64,000 nt of DNA from CAVRXT01 sp049644285. Lineage in GTDB: Bacteria > Acidobacteriota > Terriglobia > Acidiferrales > UBA7541. The DNA is taken from positions 1 to 64,000 of the forward strand of contig JBARRP010000023.1 in assembly GCA_049644285.1 (NCBI GenBank). Reading direction: 5' to 3'. The notes under the pieces were generated by a model, which saw nothing but the letters and a program-made list of their open reading frames with translations, searched no databases and was not told where the DNA came from. Shown one piece after another: positions 1 through 8,592 of the stretch. Each line of letters opens with the position of its first letter. Position 1 is the first letter of the stretch. The translations under genes were made by a program, and so were the position numbers.

Positions 1-177
1 CATGAGCCATTGGCTCGCGGGATGAATGCGACACACCCCTAGAAGATGTTCATGCCCCTTGAGGGCGTAGAGATGACTGGGTGCGACCCCGTTCAACCGG
101 AGCCCGAGATTGACAGCCGCGCTTTCAGAGATGACAGAGGGAAGCCCTCCTTGTCCAATCTCTTTAAGGATCATCCA
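1..177. other. window edge and leader of tatD
   Basis: No complete gene is seen here. A frame open from base 1 closes at a TAG at 40-42 and could be the last 13 codons of an upstream rightward gene. The tatD frame is open from an ATG at 46, but the residues it would encode before 178 do not resemble the start of TatD proteins. Confidence 0.4.
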
Positions 178-984
178 TTGGAACTAATCGACTCGCACGC
201 GCACTTGGAATTCCCCGAGTTCGATCCCGACCGCGCCGAAGTGTTGGCGCGGGCGCGCGAAGCAGGAGTCACAACGCTTCTCGCCATCGGCAGCGGCACC
301 GGCCCGGATCGCCTGGACGCGGCCATTCCCTTCGCCGAACAACACGATTGGATTTACGCCACGGTCGGGATTCATCCGCACGAGGCCAAGCTTGCCACCG
401 AAGCACACTATGCGCGACTCCATGAACTCTCGCGGAATCCGCGAGTAATCGCCTGGGGAGAAATTGGTCTCGACTACTATTACGACCACTCCCCTCGGGA
501 AAAGCAAATCAATGTTCTTCGCCGACAGTTGCACATGGCCTGGGAGAAGCAGTTGCCCGTCATTATTCATTGCCGGGACGCCTGGAGCGATTGCCTGAAA
601 ATTCTGGAGGAGGGCTGGAAATACTCCGGCTGCGGAGGAATTCTGCACTGCTTCACCGGAACGCTGGACGATGCGCGGCGGGGAATCGACATGGGCTTTC
701 TGGTATCCTTCGCGGCGAATATCACCTACCCCAAAATGGCGGCCCTCCGCGACGTGGCGAAAGAACTCCCGCTCGAGAACATACTCATCGAGACCGATTC
801 GCCTTTCCTGCCGCCGCAGCGCCTTCGCGGCAAGCGCAACGAGCCGGCCAACGTGGTAGAGGTAGCGCGAACCTTGGCGAGTGTGAGAGACTTACAGCCC
901 GAAGAGGTCGCTGCGGCCACCGCGGCCAATTTCCGGCGTTTCTTTCGCTTGGGTGAAACAGTTGATTCACTGAGTGCTGGCTGA
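178..984 (+). CDS. tatD: TatD-family metal-dependent deoxyribonuclease
   Basis: Predicted cytoplasmic metal-dependent hydrolase of the TatD family (3'-5' DNase / DNA repair nuclease in studied members), 268 aa from the chosen start, matching the family's usual 255-270 aa. Visible metal-ligand motifs are the N-terminal HxH in DSHAHLEF, the glutamate in GEIGLDYYY, histidines in PVIIHCRD and LHCFTG, and the aspartate in ETDSPFLPP. I chose the TTG at 178 because AAGGA lies 7 nt upstream and it puts the conserved DSHAHL at residues 5-10, as in relatives. An in-frame ATG at 46 would add 44 unconserved residues. The polyprenyl synthase follows closely and is probably co-transcribed. Family assignment is firm; the physiological substrate is not known. 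Confidence 0.93.
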   Translation: MELIDSHAHLEFPEFDPDRAEVLARAREAGVTTLLAIGSGTGPDRLDAAIPFAEQHDWIYATVGIHPHEAKLATEAHYARLHELSRNPRVIAWGEIGLDYYYDHSPREKQINVLRRQLHMAWEKQLPVIIHCRDAWSDCLKILEEGWKYSGCGGILHCFTGTLDDARRGIDMGFLVSFAANITYPKMAALRDVAKELPLENILIETDSPFLPPQRLRGKRNEPANVVEVARTLASVRDLQPEEVAAATAANFRRFFRLGETVDSLSAG

Positions 985-1035
985 CCTCGGAGCATTGCAA
1001 TCGAGCTTCTAACAGTAAAAGAAATCTTCGAGCTC

Positions 1036-1998
1036 GTGCGCGACGACCTCGCCCTCGTCGAAAAGGAAATCTGTGCCCGAGGCGGTGCCGCGATCGAGCC
1101 TGTGTCCGAGATATCCAGCTACCTGCGCGAAGGCGGCGGCAAGCGCCTGCGCCCGGCTTTGCTTTTGCTGGCGGCAGGCGCTGCCGGCTACCGCGGTCCG
1201 AGCGCGATTCATCTCGGCGCCGTCGTCGAAATGATTCACAGCGCCACGCTCATCCACGACGATGTGATTGACGGCGCCAACACGCGTCGCGGCCGCCCAA
1301 GCGCCAACGCCCGTTGGGGCAACCACATGAGCGTCCTCGCGGGCGATTGGCTCTACATGGAATCCTTCGAGATGGCCCTTCGCGAGCGCAATTTCGCCAT
1401 CCTCGATATCCTGATCGACCTCACCCAGACCATGGTCGAAGGCGAGCTGCTGCAATTAACGCGCCTCGGTCGCATGGATCTGACCGAAGCGGAGGTAACC
1501 GATCTCGCCTATCGCAAGACCGCATGTTTGTTCAGCGGCTGCGCTCGCTTGGGCGCGGTGCTCGGACGCCAGGAACGCGCCGCCGAAGAAGCGCTCGCCG
1601 ATTATGGCCGCTACGCTGGCCTCGCCTTTCAGCTAGTGGACGATTTGCTAGATTTCACCGCCTCTTCCCAGCAACTCGGCAAACCGGCGCTGAGCGACCT
1701 GAAGGAAGGAAAGGTCACTCTTCCGCTTATTTTTGCTTTGCAGAACGGCGACGGCCGGGACGGCCACGCCCACCACCATCATCTGGTGGCGACCGTCCTG
1801 GCAGAAAGGGATTTTCAGAGCGTGCGCCCGGAGGAAATCACCCAACTGGTCCGCGAATCCGGCGCCCTCGACCGTGCCCGCCTGCTCGCCGACGACTACG
1901 CGCACCGCGCGCGCGCTTCCCTCGATGGCTGGCCTGACTCTGAGTACCGCCGCGCGCTTCTCGCCGTGCCGGACTTCATCCTCGAGCGCGAAAGCTAG
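1036..1998 (+). CDS. ispB: polyprenyl (octaprenyl/heptaprenyl-type) diphosphate synthase
   Basis: Trans-isoprenyl diphosphate synthase that elongates farnesyl diphosphate with isopentenyl diphosphate to make the side chain of the respiratory quinone. The first aspartate-rich motif is LIHDDVIDGANTRRG (about residue 73) and the second is QLVDDLLDF (about residue 203), with the GGKRLRP substrate motif near residue 35. It has 320 aa from the GTG at 1036. The reading frame continues upstream through residues reading VKEIFELV, which look like the usual N-terminus of this family. No ATG, GTG or TTG exists there; the only candidate is an ATT at 994, 9 nt after the tatD stop. The true start may therefore be non-canonical. 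Chain length cannot be told from sequence alone, so the symbol is approximate. Confidence 0.9.
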   Translation: MRDDLALVEKEICARGGAAIEPVSEISSYLREGGGKRLRPALLLLAAGAAGYRGPSAIHLGAVVEMIHSATLIHDDVIDGANTRRGRPSANARWGNHMSVLAGDWLYMESFEMALRERNFAILDILIDLTQTMVEGELLQLTRLGRMDLTEAEVTDLAYRKTACLFSGCARLGAVLGRQERAAEEALADYGRYAGLAFQLVDDLLDFTASSQQLGKPALSDLKEGKVTLPLIFALQNGDGRDGHAHHHHLVATVLAERDFQSVRPEEITQLVRESGALDRARLLADDYAHRARASLDGWPDSEYRRALLAVPDFILERES

Positions 1999-2042
1999 AC
2001 GTCCTGTTTCGCCCCGGTCTGTGTGTGTGCCTGGTTTTTTCA

Positions 2043-4259
2043 TCAGTAATGAAACCGGTATCTTAGCTCGACGTAGATCTCCCGCGGATCATTGAAGTGC
2101 GTCCCTCCAAAGGTCGAGCTGTTGTCGATCAGCAAATGCCGATTGGCTACATTCAATCCATTTACAGAAATCGCGAAGCGTTCTCCGAAGGACTTCCCGA
2201 GCGAAAGGTCAAAAGTTGTGTGCCCAGGCAGATGGCCGGGGGGAGGATTGCCGTTCGAGAAGCCGGAACCGTAGTACACGTCCGTCGAAGCGTAGCTGTG
2301 CCACGGCAGATTCACGATGCCGCCAACGTGAAGCGTATTCCGCTGGTCGTGATCCAGAAGGAAGAAGCCGCCGGGCGGAGAAAAATTCGTCAGACCTCCG
2401 TTGATTGCGCCCACGCCTTCGGCGATCTGGTTCGAGTAGGTGAGATAAACTTGTCCGCGCTTCTTGAGCCTCGGAGAGTGGACCGTCAATTCCCACCCGC
2501 GAATCAAGGCCCCGTTGATCGTCAATGGAAAGAAGATATTCGAATTGCCGACGCTGTTATGGTCGAAGAAGTTCGTCGCCCGAGTGCGAAAAGTGTCTGC
2601 GTCGAGAGTCCACCCGCGCCAAGGAATCGTGACGCCGAATTGATGCTCTTCATCACGCTCGCCACGCAATGGAATGAAGCCGAGATTTTGGCTCGTGACG
2701 AACTGAAGCAATGGCCCTGAAGCCGTGATCAGCGGCGGAGCCTGATAGAAGTGCCCGTAAAACCCGTGCAGAATCCAGTGCAGGTATGGAATCTCGAGCG
2801 AAGCTCCCACGCGAGGGCTGGTGGCATTTTCAACGATCGAGCCGGAGAAGTGCGTTTGGCGCACTCCTCCATTCAAAGTCAGCCAGCGAGCGACTTTGAA
2901 CTTATCCTCGAGAAAAATGGCTACCAGGCTTCCATCCACATTTTCGAGGTCGCGGAGGTTCGGATTGCTTTTGTCATTGAACACAAGCCCGAAGAGCTGA
3001 TGGTCGTTCTGCTGAAAACCATAAAAACCGATCTGCGCTTCATTGCGAGCGATGACAGCATTAAACGTCGCCTGCCCCCCCGCATAGCGGGACCTGCGGT
3101 TGTCCGTCGTGCTGACAGGGAAATCGTTGGCGCCGCCATCATAATTGGCGGTGTTGTAGTGATAGAAGGGCGAGACGGTGAGGAGCAACCCGGGGCTGAA
3201 CGTTCGCACCCAAGTAAAATTCACGAAGCCGTCGGTCTCATGTTCTCCATCGCGGATGCCCGCAGCCTGGCCCGCCGGGGTGTTCGGAATCTGGTAGTAG
3301 TCCCGGCGGACAGACGTGACCAGCCGGAGCTGGTTCGCCGAGTTCACGTTGAAAAGCAGCGACCCGAAACCCCCGTAGCCGTTTTCCCGGTCGTGAATAA
3401 TCGCGTCGACCGGGCTTTGCAGTCCCAGATCGCTTCGATTTCCGTTCACGCTCGCGTAATACGCGAAGCGTTGCGTGTGCCCGCCGACGTTAACTTGGTC
3501 ATTGGTCTGATAAAAATTTCCAAAACTTGTGATGAGTTCGCCCTGATTATCCCGTTCGAAGCCGGTGCGTGGAACCACATTGAAAACGCCATAGGTTCGG
3601 TCGCCGTATTCGGCTTCGTAGCTCCCGCGCTGGACTTCGAGATAATCGATGTCTTTGGGATCGAATTGCGGGCCGACGTTGCTGGCGATATTGGTGTTTG
3701 GAACCGGCACACCGTCCACCAGCCAGCTCACCTGGTGCCCGCCGCGAATGTGGAGTTGGTCATGGGTGAAATAGGCGCCCGGCACGTAATTGGTGACCGC
3801 CTGCATGCTGTTCGTGCGGTCCGCGCCGGGCGTGTGCTCGATGTCAAGCCGGCTTACAAGAGTGGTGGGCGTGACCGATTCAGTCGAGGCGCTCTCCGCT
3901 TGCGCGGAAACGGTGGTGGATTGGCGCACCCCCGCAAGTGTGAGCGGGATGTGCAGAATGGGAGCGGAGTCCGATTTGACGGTAATGGATTGCTCCGCCG
4001 GTTCGAATCCGGGCTGGTCCACTGTGACGGTATATTCACCGACGGGAACGGCGTTGAACTCGAACTCTCCGTCCGGATTTGTTTTGCCGGTCTGAACCCA
4101 ATTCGAGAGTTGAGCCTTCAACTTCACAGTGGCCCCATCGACGGGCCGGTGCTGCGGGTCGTGCACAATCCCGCGAACTGTTCCAAAAATCGTTGCATGC
4201 GCAAGCCTCGCGCCGAAAAACAGCGAAGCTGCGAAAAGCAGTGTTGCGAGCCTCCGCAT
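2043..4259 (-). CDS. TonB-dependent outer-membrane receptor with N-terminal CarboxypepD-regulatory-like domain
   Basis: Outer-membrane beta-barrel receptor of 738 aa. It has a signal peptide (about residues 1-22, ending ARLAHA), an Ig-like carboxypeptidase-regulatory-like domain (about 25-105, GTVRGIVHDPQHRPVDGA), a plug with LHIRGGHQVSWLVDGVPVP (about 165-190), then a barrel ending in the aromatic RYRFHY typical of outer-membrane proteins. The plug and barrel imply energised uptake of a ligand too large or scarce for porins. The gene directly follows a small secreted Cys/His-rich protein on the same strand (49-bp gap), so the ligand could be a metal or metal complex; that is inference. It converges on the polyprenyl synthase gene. 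Full length with no lesion seen. Confidence 0.9.
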   Translation of the reverse strand: MRRLATLLFAASLFFGARLAHATIFGTVRGIVHDPQHRPVDGATVKLKAQLSNWVQTGKTNPDGEFEFNAVPVGEYTVTVDQPGFEPAEQSITVKSDSAPILHIPLTLAGVRQSTTVSAQAESASTESVTPTTLVSRLDIEHTPGADRTNSMQAVTNYVPGAYFTHDQLHIRGGHQVSWLVDGVPVPNTNIASNVGPQFDPKDIDYLEVQRGSYEAEYGDRTYGVFNVVPRTGFERDNQGELITSFGNFYQTNDQVNVGGHTQRFAYYASVNGNRSDLGLQSPVDAIIHDRENGYGGFGSLLFNVNSANQLRLVTSVRRDYYQIPNTPAGQAAGIRDGEHETDGFVNFTWVRTFSPGLLLTVSPFYHYNTANYDGGANDFPVSTTDNRRSRYAGGQATFNAVIARNEAQIGFYGFQQNDHQLFGLVFNDKSNPNLRDLENVDGSLVAIFLEDKFKVARWLTLNGGVRQTHFSGSIVENATSPRVGASLEIPYLHWILHGFYGHFYQAPPLITASGPLLQFVTSQNLGFIPLRGERDEEHQFGVTIPWRGWTLDADTFRTRATNFFDHNSVGNSNIFFPLTINGALIRGWELTVHSPRLKKRGQVYLTYSNQIAEGVGAINGGLTNFSPPGGFFLLDHDQRNTLHVGGIVNLPWHSYASTDVYYGSGFSNGNPPPGHLPGHTTFDLSLGKSFGERFAISVNGLNVANRHLLIDNSSTFGGTHFNDPREIYVELRYRFHY

Positions 4260-4308
4260 GGAAGCCTCCCTTTCCTTTTAGTTTTTTCCGCGCTTTGGAA
4301 AAAGGGAA

Positions 4309-4719
4309 CTACGACCGCGGAGGTTCGAAGGGAACTGCGGCAAAGCCGGAGCTACGCCGAGAATCGGGAGAGGAGATCTTGTCGAAGACCAGGCCGGGTG
4401 CCATCAGTCGCACTTTCGCCGCAAGAACAGTAAGCGGAACCGGTGTGATAAATCCGAATTCGAGGGCGTGGTTACAGGCCGACTTCATGCTGCACTCCGG
4501 CGCGGACTGACCGCTGGAATGATGGCAATCCACGTCGCCCGAAGTCTGATGCGAACGGCCAGGCGCCGGATGAGGACGGCAACAAAGTTTCTTGCAGTTT
4601 TCGGGCGCGCAGGCCTCGCCGTGCGCGACCAGCGCCAGGGGCGCAGCCAGCAGCGCGCAAACAGCGACGATTGCGAAGGCGCGGCGCACAGGCGATAAGG
4701 CTACCACAATCTTCTCCAT
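4309..4719 (-). CDS. small secreted Cys/His-rich protein (possible metal binder)
   Basis: Hypothetical 136-aa protein. The ATG at 4719 starts a clear signal peptide (MEKIVVALSPVRRAFAIVAV, then a hydrophobic stretch ending LALVAHG). The mature N-terminal part is dense in Cys and His: seven cysteines in about 40 residues, including KKLCCRPH and DCHHSSGQSAPECSMKSACNH. The C-terminal half has no recognisable motif. It lies 49 bp upstream of the TonB receptor gene on the same strand, so the two are probably one operon. The Cys/His pattern suggests binding of copper or another soft metal, by analogy with small Cys/His proteins encoded beside metal-linked TonB receptors, but no family is assigned. 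An in-frame ATG at 4797 is rejected because it overlaps the divergent gene and adds 26 non-signal residues. Confidence 0.6.
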   Translation of the reverse strand: MEKIVVALSPVRRAFAIVAVCALLAAPLALVAHGEACAPENCKKLCCRPHPAPGRSHQTSGDVDCHHSSGQSAPECSMKSACNHALEFGFITPVPLTVLAAKVRLMAPGLVFDKISSPDSRRSSGFAAVPFEPPRS

Positions 4720-4787
4720 GGAATATACGCTGAATCTCTCGGCTCTGGATTGCCATCCACTGCGCTTCGGGTTACTCTCGCTTTCTT

Positions 4788-5717
4788 GTGCTGCCATTTA
4801 AACTCATTTACCACGATCGCTATGATCTGAATCTGGGCGCTCACGTCTTTCCTTCAGAGAAGTTTCGGTTAGTTCACGATGCGCTCCTCGCTGAAAGAGT
4901 GGCCGAGCCGGACGATTTCCTCGCGCCCGAACCGGCGAGTGACGAAGACGTTCTTCGCGTTCATTCTGCGGGATACGTGCGAAAGCTGCTGGCCGGCGCG
5001 TTGAATCATCTCGAGATCATGCGCCTCGAGGTTCCGTATTCGAAGGAGTTGATTGAGGCTTGCTGGCTGGCCGCGGGCGGCTCGATTCTGGCGGGGCGCC
5101 GGGCGCTGAGCGATGGCTGGGCCGCGAATATCGGCGGCGGTTTTCATCATGCGTATCCCGACCATGGCGAGGGCTTCTGCGTGATCCATGATGTAGCCAT
5201 CGCGATCCGCCGTCTCCAGTTCGACCGCGCCATCGAAACGGCAATGGTCGTTGACACCGATGTGCACCAGGGAAATGGAACGGCGGCGATCTTCGGCGGC
5301 GATGGCACCGTGTTCACGCTCTCGATCCACCAGGAAAATAATTATCCCTATCCCAAGCCGCCATCGAATATTGACATCAATCTGGCCGACGGCACGGAAG
5401 ACGACGATTACCTTGCGATTCTCGAGAAGCATCTCATGCAAGCTTTCCGCGATTTTGAGCCACAGCTTCTCTTCTATGTCGCCGGCGCCGATCCCTACCG
5501 CGAAGACCAGCTCGGCGGACTCGCATTGACGATGGAGGGTCTCCGGCGCCGCGATGCACTGGTCTTCGAGCACGCGCGGCGGCATGGCATTCCGGTAGCG
5601 ATCACGCTTGCAGGTGGATACGCGCGGCGCGTGGCCGATACGGTGCGCATCCATGTCGGTACGATTCTTGCGGCGCGCGATCTGGCGCTGAAACAATCTG
5701 CCGCGCGAGGGGCCTGA
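4788..5717 (+). CDS. histone deacetylase superfamily (AcuC/acetylpolyamine amidohydrolase-like) hydrolase
   Basis: Zinc-dependent deacetylase of the arginase/deacetylase fold, 309 aa, GTG start at 4788. The HDAC signatures are all present: the His pair and HGEGFCVIHD segment (about residues 118-135), DTDVHQGNGTAAIF with the Asp/His zinc ligands (about 152-165), AGADPYREDQLGG with the second Asp (about 232-244), and the late GGY. Bacterial members remove acetyl groups from proteins (acetyl-CoA synthetase, AcuC) or small acetylated amines; the sequence does not decide which. It is cytoplasmic, with no signal peptide. Divergent from the Cys/His-rich gene and ending 1 bp before the stop of the convergent TPR-thioredoxin gene. 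Confidence 0.9.
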   Translation: MLPFKLIYHDRYDLNLGAHVFPSEKFRLVHDALLAERVAEPDDFLAPEPASDEDVLRVHSAGYVRKLLAGALNHLEIMRLEVPYSKELIEACWLAAGGSILAGRRALSDGWAANIGGGFHHAYPDHGEGFCVIHDVAIAIRRLQFDRAIETAMVVDTDVHQGNGTAAIFGGDGTVFTLSIHQENNYPYPKPPSNIDINLADGTEDDDYLAILEKHLMQAFRDFEPQLLFYVAGADPYREDQLGGLALTMEGLRRRDALVFEHARRHGIPVAITLAGGYARRVADTVRIHVGTILAARDLALKQSAARGA

Positions 5718-5718
5718 T

Positions 5719-7170
5719 TCATTTCGCCCGTTGGAGCGCCTCCTGAATGGCGGCGGTCAGCGCTTCGGGAAATCCCTCTTCAGTGAATCCGCTGGCGCGA
5801 TAAACGATTTTTCCGGCGCGGTCAATCACGATGACGGTTGGGAGTATGTTCACGCGGAGGAAGTCATCCAAACCGTCAGCGAAGATGACGGGCACAGGCC
5901 ATTTTTCGCGCGCCAGGAAGGGCGGAACGCGCGATTCATCTTCATCTGTATCCACCGCGAAGAACGCGACATCCGAATTTCCGCTGTAGGTCTGTGCCAC
6001 CTTCGCGAACTGCGGTTCGAGCTCCCGGCAGGGGCCGCACCACGTGGCCCAGAAACTCAGCACCAGGTTCTTGCCTTTGAATTGGGCGAGTGGCAGGGCT
6101 GAGCCGTCGAGGCGCCTGAGAGTAAACGCAAACAATTCCTTGAGGTCTTTGTTTTTTGCGGCTGGGCTTGTGTTCTTAGGAGTTGCGTTTGTACTGTCGT
6201 ACGCCGCGAGAATCGCGTCGCCTAATCCCTGGTCGCTCCCGTGCCCTTGCCTCCAGACGTTGCCGAGCTTCTGACGGACCTCGCGGTGGTCCACGGTTCC
6301 GCCGGGGCCGTTCTCGGGAAGCACGAAAGCTTCCAGATAATGCTTGATCGCCTGGGAGAGGTCTTTCTGGATTTCCGCAATTTCTCCCAACTCCTCGGCG
6401 GCGAGGGCATTGGCGCGAAGCCGGTAGCTCATCTCCAGGTCGTTTCGGGCCGCGTCGTAGGTCTGCTGCTGTTTCTCGATTTTTCCCCGGAGGGAATACA
6501 GCGCCACGCGAAGTCGTTCTTCCTCATGCTGCCACTCGGCCTGAGAGGACCGGGCGGGTTTTTCGTCCGGTGTGGCCTTCTCCACCCGGTCCAGCACGCG
6601 AGTGACGTAGCCAGCCGCCTTGGTGAGGCTCGCGTTATCACCCTGCTTCTCAAGAATGCCGACAGCGAGCAACATCATCTGTGCATCATCGGGACGGACT
6701 GCGATCAGCCGCTCGGCATAGTCGAGCGCACAAGAAGTGTTCTGCAACTGCTGGCAGGCCTCGACGAGCGCGCGATACACAGATGCCTTGCGCGGCGAAT
6801 CGGGAAATCGCTCCAGATAGTCCGTCAGTTGCCGGACCAGCGCCGCGCGATCGTTACCGGCAGCTTCGAGCGCCCGTTGCAACTCCGCTTCAGGATCGGG
6901 TGCGGGCGCTTGTTTTTGATTCTTGGAGTCTTTCTGCTGCGCGACGTCGGGCTGAGAAGGCGCGACCGACGAATTGGAGGGGACTTTGCTTGCCTTGGCC
7001 GAGACAGCAAGGGCGAGGATCAGCGTAAAGACCTCACTTCGAAGGATTTTACCGCAGAGGCGCAGAGCACGCAGAGACAAACGGAGGAACAAGTTGAAAA
7101 CCCTAAGAGCCTCATCTTGCCCCAGCCCTGGGACGCGACATGTTTTCGTCGTTTCGCTGTGCTGCGTCAT
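5719..7170 (-). CDS. TPR protein with C-terminal TlpA-type thioredoxin domain
   Basis: Predicted exported thiol-disulfide protein of up to 483 aa. A hydrophobic stretch (about residues 47-59) suggests a signal peptide or anchor. It is followed by a Gln/Lys-rich linker, helical TPR-like repeats (about 90-290), and a TlpA/ResA-like thioredoxin domain (about 345-480) with the active site WATWCGPCRELEP and the cis-proline segment ILPTVIVID. The CGPC site implies redox activity, probably disulfide reduction in the periplasm; the TPR part suggests a protein partner. The start is uncertain: the first 45 codons overlap a repeat-like sequence (7046-7078), and a TTG at 7092 is an alternative. It converges on the deacetylase gene with 1 bp between stops. 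Confidence 0.8.
   Translation of the reverse strand: MTQHSETTKTCRVPGLGQDEALRVFNLFLRLSLRALRLCGKILRSEVFTLILALAVSAKASKVPSNSSVAPSQPDVAQQKDSKNQKQAPAPDPEAELQRALEAAGNDRAALVRQLTDYLERFPDSPRKASVYRALVEACQQLQNTSCALDYAERLIAVRPDDAQMMLLAVGILEKQGDNASLTKAAGYVTRVLDRVEKATPDEKPARSSQAEWQHEEERLRVALYSLRGKIEKQQQTYDAARNDLEMSYRLRANALAAEELGEIAEIQKDLSQAIKHYLEAFVLPENGPGGTVDHREVRQKLGNVWRQGHGSDQGLGDAILAAYDSTNATPKNTSPAAKNKDLKELFAFTLRRLDGSALPLAQFKGKNLVLSFWATWCGPCRELEPQFAKVAQTYSGNSDVAFFAVDTDEDESRVPPFLAREKWPVPVIFADGLDDFLRVNILPTVIVIDRAGKIVYRASGFTEEGFPEALTAAIQEALQRAK
7046..7078 (+). repeat. CGCAGAG-type short repeat element (single copy here)
   Basis: The stretch contains ACCGCAGAGGCGCAGAGC followed by ACGCAGAGA, a quasi-tandem of the CGCAGAG unit. 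From general knowledge, elements of this appearance are scattered in genomes of Acidobacteriota and other environmental phyla, often at gene edges. Here it coincides with the doubtful N-terminus of the TPR-thioredoxin gene. Only one copy is present in the window, so the family assignment rests on recollection. Confidence 0.35.
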
Positions 7171-7199
7171 AGATTCGCCAAATAGATTCTCTCTTGGTT

Positions 7200-7268
7200 T
7201 TGGCGAATGTAAAGTCTGCGTTGGTTGTAGAACAGCGAGTTCCAGGTTCGAGTCCCGGGGGGAAATTT
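7200..7268 (+). other. possible tRNA 3'-half remnant
   Basis: The sequence has a T-arm-like block, GGTTCGAGTCC, flanked by partly complementary stem bases (four of five pairs form) and preceded by a D-arm-like GTTGGTTGTAGAAC. There is no anticodon arm of proper length and no 5' strand complementary to the GGGGAAA that would be the 3' acceptor strand, so it cannot fold as a working tRNA. It could be a decayed tRNA or an attachment-site scar, or chance. Confidence 0.25.
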
Positions 7269-7366
7269 TCTGAAGGGAGAGAGGGTGCTACTCGTTTCGC
7301 CGCAAGGGCCTCACAACCGGAGTGTGCACATTCTGCCCATGAAGCGAATGCCAACTGGGCGGCAGA

Positions 7367-7720
7367 TTAGTTGACTTCAGTACGGATCACTGATTCGGCG
7401 GTCTTCTCGAGATCGGTCAGGGATTTCTCGATATCGGACCACAATGCTTCTCGAATCGAACCGTTGGAATGCCTCGCGATTCGAACAATCCAACGCATGG
7501 CCGCCTCCTTTACGAGGAGTTCCTCGAGGGCTTCGCGAACATGGATTCTTTGTGTCAGCAAGCCGGGAAGCACGCCGTCGCACAAACCATCGACGAGATA
7601 TCTCAAGTGCTGGAGACGGGACTCGATGTGTTCCTCGGACGCGTCTCTGTCGTCGGTGGCCCGGGACTTCCGGTTGCGGGGCATTTCTTGACGCGTTTGA
7701 ATCCTAGTCTTCTTGTTCAT
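7367..7720 (-). CDS. hypothetical small helical protein
   Basis: No family recognised. The frame encodes 117 aa, with a basic N-terminus (MNKKTRIQTRQEMPRNRKSR) followed by predicted amphipathic helices rich in Glu, Leu and Arg, and no signal peptide or membrane segment. GGGAG lies 7 nt before the ATG at 7720, which favours it over the overlapping opposite-strand frame at 7469-7741, whose residues look random. It sits at the edge of a low-coding stretch, with a 0.87-kb empty region on its 5' side. The helical, charged character would suit a small regulatory or structural protein, but nothing more specific can be said. Confidence 0.5.
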   Translation of the reverse strand: MNKKTRIQTRQEMPRNRKSRATDDRDASEEHIESRLQHLRYLVDGLCDGVLPGLLTQRIHVREALEELLVKEAAMRWIVRIARHSNGSIREALWSDIEKSLTDLEKTAESVIRTEVN

Positions 7721-8592
7721 GGCGGAACTCCCAGTAGGTAAGGCAACAGCTAGGCAATGATCGAGAAGCCTCTGCTGAGTCGCTCCTCAGAGGTGGGCCC
7801 GGTTTTCGATCGCACAGTAGCTAGTGCAACGATTATGCCACGGTAGATGTGCCCTGAAGTGCTTTGTGGATATGGACTTACGCCACTATCTAAGTTTTCC
7901 TTCAGGGGTACTAAATCTCGAAAATTATTCCGGAATAATTACCTTTGTTCCAGCCGCAAAGCACGCTTAGAGCGAGGCCGAAGAAGTCCATTTTCCAGCT
8001 GCTTCATATTTTGCGTCAGTTTTGTTTCGATGTGTTCACGCTCTCGGTCAGGCAGAAACAGAAACTGGAAAGCACGAGGTTCAGCTTAAGCACTCCCATC
8101 CTCGCGACCAAATGTCCGGGGCAAAGTTGTGAGACTGTGCCGTACCGGGTGTAACGGTACACGCCCGTCCGAGTTTTTTCCCTGCTAAGAGGCCACCGGA
8201 GTGTTGCAATAATGTTTCTTGACTTCACGCGCCGCCGATATATAGTCACGCGGGTTGTCGGCGTAAAATTCCTTCGATTGATTCATTGAGAGTTATAAAT
8301 CGGAACAGTAAACCAAGAAAGCAGAAGCTGGCACTGGCACAATCTCCGTGCAGTAGGTTGCTGGCACACGGCAGTCTTCAAATTGGCGGAAGCGGCCGTT
8401 TCGGTTATGCAGTTTTTCCGAGCAGAGCATTGGACATCACGCAGGCCGCAAGCTTGCGCTTGGTTTCCTTGTGGCGCGCCCCCCAATCGAGGCTTTTGAG
8501 TTTTTCCGGTCAAGCTCGATCAGCGAAGCATCGCGGGAAGCGTTTATTCGGACCGCAGCCATGGAAATCTATTTTTCTTGGGAGGAGGACTC
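7721..8592. other. 872-bp stretch without a convincing gene
   Basis: Short frames occur on both strands (for example 7847-8089 and 8016-8249), but none has a good ribosome site, codon bias or recognisable motif. The AT content is locally higher than in flanking genes. It holds an 18-bp perfect palindrome (7923-7940) and a small inverted repeat, GTACCG/CGGTAC, near 8142-8160. The last 100 bp carry the leader of the sedolisin gene, with GGGAGGAGGACTC before its ATG. It may be a decayed region or contain an untranslated RNA; I see no proof of either. Confidence 0.5.
7923..7940. promoter_or_regulatory. 18-bp perfect palindrome, possible operator
   Basis: AATTATTCCGGAATAATT is self-complementary over all 18 bases, with the core TTCCGGAA. 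It is AT-rich at its ends and sits in a gene-free stretch more than 200 bp from any likely start codon. Perfect even dyads of this length are typical of homodimer binding sites. The protein that binds is unknown. Confidence 0.4.

Noticed and set aside
2751..4433. Long rightward frame (560 codons) opposite the TonB receptor
   Set aside because: It is antisense to a gene with signal peptide, plug and barrel motifs; its own residues contain no recognisable domain. Long antisense frames are expected in GC-rich coding DNA.
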